Shown piece by piece: positions 8,083 through 11,494 of a stretch of 11,494 nucleotides of DNA. Both the position numbers and the translations under genes were made by a program. Origin of the DNA: an uncultured Eubacteriales bacterium (GTDB lineage: Bacteria > Bacillota > Clostridia > Oscillospirales > Acutalibacteraceae); NCBI GenBank assembly GCA_934486755.1, contig CAKSQT010000054.1, positions 1 through 11,494 on the forward strand. Reading direction: 5' to 3'. Numbering within the stretch: position 1 is the stretch's first letter; each line of letters begins with the position of its first letter. A model generated the notes under the pieces. It ran no database searches, was not told where the DNA came from, and worked only from the letters and a program-made list of their open reading frames with translations.

Positions 8083-8388
8083 TTAAAGTTTCTTAAATGA
8101 TACGACGCGCAGAGCCGATATATCGGTTCCCATATCTTCTGCCGCCGCCGCGCATACCGCCGCGACTATTTTGCCGCGTTCCTCGCCTGTCGGCATACTC
8201 TGAACCGTTTTTTGCGGTACAGCAGTCTCCTTGGGTTTGCTGTTTCTGAAAAATAGACTTACAACTTCGCAAATTATGATTATAAAAATAAGTCCGACAA
8301 AAACAGTACCGACACCCATACATACGACAAACCATGCAGGAATATCGGCAACGGAATTTACTGCCGCGGTAATTAAATCAACTGTCAT
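8083..8388 (-). CDS. oadG: OadG-family small membrane subunit (decarboxylase gamma-type)
   Basis: This is the first gene of the operon, encoding 101 aa. One long hydrophobic segment (about residues 17-47, ending LFFRNSK) is followed by a charged linker and a soluble tail (about 69-101: EERGKIVAAV ... LRVVSFKKL). Single-span proteins of this family (gamma in OAD, delta in methylmalonyl-CoA decarboxylase) link the soluble carboxyltransferase and carrier to the membrane beta subunit. The sequence is short and weakly conserved, so the call rests on topology, the tail ending in a RVVSxKKL-like pattern, and its position. The start ATG (8386-8388) has a strong GGGAGGTG at 7 bases. No His-rich zinc-binding tail, as in Klebsiella OadG, is seen. 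Confidence 0.75.
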   Translation of the reverse strand: MTVDLITAAVNSVADIPAWFVVCMGVGTVFVGLIFIIIICEVVSLFFRNSKPKETAVPQKTVQSMPTGEERGKIVAAVCAAAAEDMGTDISALRVVSFKKL

Positions 8389-8455
8389 AAAAGCACCTCC
8401 CGATAGTCTTTTAAATTAACCATTCCAAAAAATAATCCAATTTTTTGCATTATAT

Positions 8456-8484
8456 ATTATATCACAATGTTTTCGGCTATGCAA
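8456..8484 (-). promoter_or_regulatory. Predicted sigma-A promoter of the decarboxylase operon
   Basis: On the - strand, TTGCAT (8479-8484) and TATAAT (8456-8461) are 17 bases apart, and TGA precedes the -10, making it an extended -10. Transcription would start near 8449, leaving a leader of about 60 bases before the OadG-like gene. No stable hairpin or riboswitch is apparent in the leader. Confidence 0.7.
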
Positions 8485-8491
8485 CAAGAAA

Positions 8492-8509
8492 ATGTTATTA
8501 TTTTAACAT
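8492..8509. promoter_or_regulatory. Candidate Rex (NADH/NAD+ sensor) operator upstream of the oad promoter
   Basis: ATGTTA (8492-8497) and TAACAT (8504-8509) form a perfect 6-bp inverted repeat around TTATTT. Aligned with the clostridial Rex consensus as I recall it, TTGTTAANNNNTTAACAA, 11 of 14 fixed positions agree. The site ends 8 bases upstream of the oad -35 and about 100 bases upstream of cotJA. Rex is widespread in Clostridia and controls fermentative redox genes, which would suit an oxaloacetate decarboxylase. No rex gene is in the window. Confidence 0.4.
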
Positions 8510-8552
8510 AATTTTATTGTATTGAATTCAAGCCGTCAGAGTTTGGTCATTA

Positions 8553-8580
8553 ACACAATTTGTCCGAAAAGAATACTATA
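8553..8580 (+). promoter_or_regulatory. Candidate sporulation (sigma-E/sigma-K-like) promoter of cotJABC
   Basis: AATACTATA (8572-8580) resembles the sigma-K -10 CATAnnnTA with one mismatch, and also partly the sigma-E -10 CATACAAT. An AC (8553-8554) lies 17 bases upstream, as for the minimal sigma-K -35. No good sigma-A promoter is seen before cotJA. The Bacillus cotJ operon is sigma-E dependent. The match is short and the -35 weak. Confidence 0.3.
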
Positions 8581-8610
8581 TTAGTAGTCTTTAAAAAAGG
8601 AGAATTACAA

Positions 8611-8778
8611 ATGAAAAAAGAAATCAACTGTTCCGACGGCAATGTCGGAAACGATGTTCTCACAATGGTTTTTATAAATATGCAGCCGCTGGATGAAATT
8701 TATACGCCCGAAGCCGCTTTCAACGAGGGTACACTATTCCCCAACCTTAACAAACCCTTTTTAGGAGGTATGAAATAA
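8611..8778 (+). CDS. cotJA: Spore coat-associated protein CotJA-like
   Basis: This 55-aa protein matches the core of the CotJA family in the C-terminal half: MQPLDEIYTPEAAFNEGTLF (24-43) followed by PNLNKPFLGG, where the GTLFPxLxKPF block is the hallmark. CotJA belongs to a three-protein set with CotJB and CotJC found in the spore coat; its biochemical role is not established. The start at 8611 is chosen because AAGGAG (8597-8602) lies 8 bases upstream. An in-frame TTG at 8560 would add 17 residues but has no such site. It is the first gene of the operon and ends one base before cotJB, and its terminal Gly codons contain the SD of cotJB. Confidence 0.85.
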   Translation: MKKEINCSDGNVGNDVLTMVFINMQPLDEIYTPEAAFNEGTLFPNLNKPFLGGMK

Positions 8779-8779
8779 T

Positions 8780-9046
8780 ATGGACGAACAGGCAAAGATG
8801 AAAAGACGGATTTATGAACTTGATTTTGCCATACACGAGCTTGTGCTGTTTTTAGACTCGCACACTCAAAATACCAAAGCAATGAATCTGCTCAGACGGT
8901 TCAGAGAACTTCGTTCTCAGGCAGTATCCGAATACGAAAGAAAGTTCGGAAACTATGTTGTAACCGCAGATGATGTAATACCCGAAGGCAGTTGGAGCTG
9001 GATTGACGGCCCTTGGCCCTGGGAAATTAACTTTATGGAGGATTAA
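8780..9046 (+). CDS. cotJB: Spore coat protein CotJB-like
   Basis: This 88-aa protein carries the CotJB domain across nearly its full length. A helical N-terminal part (RRIYELDFAIHELVLFLDSH, 9-28, then a charged helix to about 57) is followed by the hallmark aromatic tail SWSWIDGPWPWE (72-83). The family is a small coat protein normally encoded between cotJA and cotJC; no enzymatic activity is known to me. The SD AGGAGGT (8763-8769) lies inside the end of cotJA, 10 bases before the ATG. Three bases separate its stop from the cotJC start, so the three genes are probably translated from one mRNA. Confidence 0.9.
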   Translation: MDEQAKMKRRIYELDFAIHELVLFLDSHTQNTKAMNLLRRFRELRSQAVSEYERKFGNYVVTADDVIPEGSWSWIDGPWPWEINFMED

Positions 9047-9049
9047 TCA

Positions 9050-9667
9050 ATGTGGAAATACGAAAAAAAATTACAATATCCTGTTAATATAAAAAATCCT
9101 AATCCGAAATACGCGCAAATAATAATAACGCAGTACGGCGGACCCGACGGCGAAAGCGCCGCGGCTCTGAGATACCTTACACAGCGATATGACCAGCCCT
9201 ACAACGAAGTAAAGGGTATGCTGACAGACATCGGCACCGAGGAATTGGCACATATGGAAATGATCTGCGCTATGGTTCATCAGCTTACGCGCGAGTTGAC
9301 GCCCGAAGAAATTAAAAAAAGCGGATTTGACACATATTTTGTAGACCACACCGCCGGTATATATCCGATAGCGGCGTCGGGAATGCCATTTACCGCCACC
9401 TATTTTCAGGCAAAGGGCGACGTTATCACCGACCTGCATGAGGATTTGGCGGCGGAACAAAAGGCGAGAACCACATACGACAACCTGATAAGATTGATTG
9501 ACGATCCCGATATTCTCGACCCGCTTAAATTCCTGCGTGAACGCGAAATAGTGCATTATCAGAGGTTCGGCGAAGCATTAAGGCTTACAACCGACCGCCT
9601 TGACAGCAAGAATTTCTATGCGTTCAACCCCAATTTTGACAAAATGCCGAACAGGCGCGGTCGATAA
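9050..9667 (+). CDS. cotJC: Spore coat protein CotJC, manganese catalase family
   Basis: This 205-aa protein has a ferritin-like four-helix fold of the manganese catalase family, which disproportionates hydrogen peroxide at a di-manganese centre; in spore formers this member is placed in the coat. The complete ligand set can be read: Glu35 (GPDGES), Glu65 and His68 (EELAH), Glu136 (AAEQKAR), and Glu166/His169 (EIVHYQ). Spacing at the first three sites is close to Lactobacillus manganese catalase (Glu35, Glu66, His69). Length is typical for CotJC and shorter than classic manganese catalases. GGAGG lies 8 bases before the ATG. The last gene of the operon, it is closed by a long hairpin. Keeping all ligands suggests the protein is still an active metalloenzyme. 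Confidence 0.95.
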   Translation: MWKYEKKLQYPVNIKNPNPKYAQIIITQYGGPDGESAAALRYLTQRYDQPYNEVKGMLTDIGTEELAHMEMICAMVHQLTRELTPEEIKKSGFDTYFVDHTAGIYPIAASGMPFTATYFQAKGDVITDLHEDLAAEQKARTTYDNLIRLIDDPDILDPLKFLREREIVHYQRFGEALRLTTDRLDSKNFYAFNPNFDKMPNRRGR

Positions 9668-9681
9668 GAACGTTCGATAAA

Positions 9682-9730
9682 AAAAATAAAGGCAGATTTA
9701 GTGCTTTGCATTAAATCTGCCTTTATTTTT
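9682..9730. terminator. Long bidirectional terminator between cotJC and the MBL-fold gene
   Basis: A perfect 19-bp stem, 9682-9700 against 9712-9730, closes an 11-base loop (GTGCTTTGCAT). Because the arm ends are A5 and T5, each strand has a T-run at the 3' side of the stem, so it should work both ways. The right arm contains the stop codon (9723-9725) of the convergent gene. Confidence 0.85.
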
Positions 9731-10646
9731 CGGTTGTTATCTTTAAATTGCCGTTTTTAACCTCAAAGGTTATATTGCCCGATTTATCGGTTCGGTAGGT
9801 CTCGGCGCCTATTTTTTCAAGTGCCGAAAGCGTTTCTTTACTTGGGTGTGAATAAGTGTTATTTTCACCAACCGAAATTACGGCGTATTCAGGTTTTGCC
9901 GCGTTTAAAAATTCCTCGGAGCTTGACGTGTTACTTCCGTGGTGCCCCACTTTTATAACATCACATTCAACATTTATATTGTCGGCAAGAATACGGCTTT
10001 CGGCGGCTTTTTCGGCATCTCCCATCAGCAAAAACTTTATGTCGCCTATTTTTGCCACGGTGACTATTGAACTGTCGTTCTCGTTTGACATATCTTCATA
10101 GTACGCAATAACCGTTATTTCAAAATCGCCGATATTCATATTCATCCCTGGGGCGGCGGTGTAAACCGCGCCAGATGAATCCACTACCATTCTCTTTGCG
10201 ACCTTTGCCGCAGGCAACCCTTCTGAATTAAGATTGAGGTCGGGCAGAATAAGATTTTTTACATCAAAAAGATTTAATACATACTCCGCTCCGCCGATAT
10301 GGTCGCTGTGCAGATGAGTTTCCATTAAAACGTCAATATCCCTGACGCCTGCGTCGTTCAAAGCGCTCGTTATGCGGGCGCCGCATTCAGACGTTCCCGT
10401 ATCTATTATTGCGGAATAACCGTTGCTGTAAATCAGAATACTGTCACCCTGTCCGACATCGAGAAATTCAACAAAATCCGCATCCTTCGGCGCCGAAGAT
10501 TTTAAGCCGAATACGGCATATATCTGATCCCAGACGGGTGATAAGCGGTTACCCGCGAATGTGATTACAAAAGCTAAAACGCTGACGACTGCGGCGGCAC
10601 ATATAACCGCATTATTCTTTCTGCGTTTTTGCCCGCTGTTTTTCAA
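9723..10646 (-). CDS. Membrane-anchored ComEC/Rec2-type metallo-beta-lactamase-fold hydrolase
   Basis: This 307-aa protein has a basic N-terminus (KNSGQKRRKNN), one membrane segment (about 13-31) and then a metallo-beta-lactamase domain (about 57-300) like the C-terminal domain of the DNA-uptake protein ComEC. Motifs in order: FLDVGQGDSILI (61-72), metal-binding HLHSDHIGG (111-119, full HxHxDH), LLMGDAE (206-212, Asp210), VGHHGSN (233-239) and TYSHPS (264-269). By topology the domain should lie outside the membrane. ComEC-type domains are thought to degrade or nick the non-transported DNA strand, but the ComEC channel and OB domains are absent, so a DNA-uptake role is not shown. The start is TTG at 10644-10646, directly after the ftsK stop codon; the only SD-like bases, GAGG/AGGCGAAG, lie at a loose distance. 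No better start precedes the membrane segment. Confidence 0.85.
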   Translation of the reverse strand: MKNSGQKRRKNNAVICAAAVVSVLAFVITFAGNRLSPVWDQIYAVFGLKSSAPKDADFVEFLDVGQGDSILIYSNGYSAIIDTGTSECGARITSALNDAGVRDIDVLMETHLHSDHIGGAEYVLNLFDVKNLILPDLNLNSEGLPAAKVAKRMVVDSSGAVYTAAPGMNMNIGDFEITVIAYYEDMSNENDSSIVTVAKIGDIKFLLMGDAEKAAESRILADNINVECDVIKVGHHGSNTSSSEEFLNAAKPEYAVISVGENNTYSHPSKETLSALEKIGAETYRTDKSGNITFEVKNGNLKITTEK

Positions 10647-11494
10647 TTATTCTTCGCCTGCCTCACGTTCCATAAGCTGTTCAGCGGTTATTAAAACCTT
10701 TCGGGGTTTTGAACCCTCATACGGTCCGACTATGCCCCGTTCTTCCATTTCATCAATTATGCGTGCGGCGCGCGCATAACCGAGTTTTAATTTTCTCTGC
10801 AAAAGCGATGTTGAAGCCTGTCCGTTTTCAACGACCACCTTAATAGCGTCTTCCAGCATAACATCTGCCGCGGGTCCGTCCTCATCAAGACCCGTTTTCT
10901 GTTTTTTCTCAATCGCCGCCTGACGCTCGATCTCCACCATAACGTCATCATCGTAATCAGCCGTGTGATCGCCCTTGATATACTCAACAACAGCCTCAAC
11001 TTCTACATCGCTGACAAAACAGCCTTGAAGCCTGTTCGGTTTTGTAGAGCCTACGGGGCTGAAAAGCATATCTCCCCTGCCGAGGAGCTTTTCTGCGCCT
11101 GCGGAATCGAGGATTGTACGGCTGTCAACCTGTGAGGAAACGGCAAACGCAATTCTTGACGGAATGTTCGCTTTAATAACGCCCGTTACAACGTCAACCG
11201 ACGGGCGCTGAGTAGCGATTATAAGGTGCATTCCTGCGGCACGCGCCTTAGCGGCAATACGGTTGATAGAATCCTCAACCTCATTCGGCGCCGTCATCAT
11301 CAAATCGGCAAGCTCGTCGATAATTATTACGATATGCGGCATTTTCTTTATTTCAGGATCGCCGAGATGTTCAACAAATCGGTTATATCCCTCTAAATCA
11401 CGCACTCCCCTATCGGCAAACATTTTATATCTGCGTTCCATTTCGCTTACCGACCAGCCGAGCGCGCCTGCGGCCTTTCTCGGCTCTGTAACAA
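10647..11494 (-). CDS. ftsK: DNA translocase FtsK/SpoIIIE, C-terminal part
   Basis: The gene is cut by the right edge; the frame is open to the edge, and the ATG at 11441 is an internal Met in the conserved stretch KAAGALGWSVSEMERRY. FtsK/SpoIIIE hexamers pump chromosomal DNA through the septum at division, or into the forespore during sporulation. Visible here are Walker B HIVIIIDELADLM (11298-11336), the ATQRPS segment, the IPSRIAFAVSSQVDSRTILD region, a charged acidic linker, and the C-terminal winged-helix gamma domain (about 10686-10856; VENGQASTSLLQRKLKLGYA), which reads the polar KOPS/SRS DNA signals. The Walker A and membrane domains lie outside. Whether this is the division or sporulation copy cannot be told from this part. 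The MBL-fold gene begins immediately after its stop, suggesting co-transcription. Confidence 0.95.
   Translation of the reverse strand, partial: VTEPRKAAGALGWSVSEMERRYKMFADRGVRDLEGYNRFVEHLGDPEIKKMPHIVIIIDELADLMMTAPNEVEDSINRIAAKARAAGMHLIIATQRPSVDVVTGVIKANIPSRIAFAVSSQVDSRTILDSAGAEKLLGRGDMLFSPVGSTKPNRLQGCFVSDVEVEAVVEYIKGDHTADYDDDVMVEIERQAAIEKKQKTGLDEDGPAADVMLEDAIKVVVENGQASTSLLQRKLKLGYARAARIIDEMEERGIVGPYEGSKPRKVLITAEQLMEREAGEE

Noticed and set aside
8413..8422. TAAATTAACC as a BirA half-site in the oad leader
   Set aside because: No matching right arm occurs at a suitable distance, so only a chance half-site remains.
8389..8448. Possible riboswitch or attenuator in the oad leader
   Set aside because: The leader of about 60 bases is AT-rich and shows no stable hairpin or known aptamer motif.
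8466..8484. CcpA cre-like site over the oad -35 region
   Set aside because: The TG, CG and CA elements occur but with the wrong spacing for the cre consensus.
8522..8531. Perfect 10-base palindrome TTGAATTCAA between oad and cotJ
   Set aside because: It is short, AT-rich and at no promoter element; chance is likely enough that I do not call it an operator.
8560..8610. In-frame TTG extension of cotJA by 17 residues
   Set aside because: AAGGAG at 8597-8602 is ideally placed for the ATG at 8611, and the extension overlaps the candidate promoter.
9071..9556. 161-codon open frame on the - strand opposite cotJC
   Set aside because: cotJC is a clear family match in the same DNA, and this frame has no recognisable domain and no plausible ribosome binding site; it is an antisense shadow.

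Overview
The window looks like ordinary chromosome of an anaerobic, fermentative, endospore-forming member of the Clostridia. A cotJABC spore-coat operon, a FtsK/SpoIIIE translocase, a sodium-pumping biotin-dependent decarboxylase and AGGAGG-type ribosome binding sites all point that way. I cannot assign genus or species. There is no insertion sequence, phage gene, CRISPR array, tRNA or rRNA. Coding density is high, and no gene-free stretch exceeds 300 bases.

Layout, left to right. The 3' end of rsmA (+) is cut by the left edge. It converges on a two-gene ABC exporter operon (-), whose subunits overlap by 4 bases and form an asymmetric pair with one degenerate ATP site. A divergent promoter region (3892-4016) separates these from birA (+), the biotin protein ligase. 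birA converges on a four-gene operon (-) read in the order oadG-like, biotin carrier, oadB-like, oadA-like. This encodes a membrane Na+-translocating decarboxylase, most likely for oxaloacetate, with its biotin domain on a separate small protein. A second divergent region (8389-8610) carries a strong promoter for that operon and a Rex-operator-like inverted repeat, and leads on the other strand to cotJA-cotJB-cotJC (+). These converge on a membrane-anchored ComEC-type metallo-beta-lactamase protein and ftsK (-), the latter cut by the right edge.

How the parts fit. BirA would attach biotin to Lys84 of the carrier. The carboxyltransferase subunit would move CO2 from oxaloacetate to that biotin, and the beta subunit would decarboxylate carboxybiotin while exporting Na+, held to the carboxyltransferase by the small gamma-type subunit. 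All three convergent gene junctions are closed by a perfect hairpin that probably works in both directions.

The most interesting items are regulatory or architectural: the Rex-like site at the oad promoter, the split carrier with a neighbouring ligase, the asymmetric ABC pair, and a dyad lying between two divergent promoters. I see no clear sign of a wholly new system.
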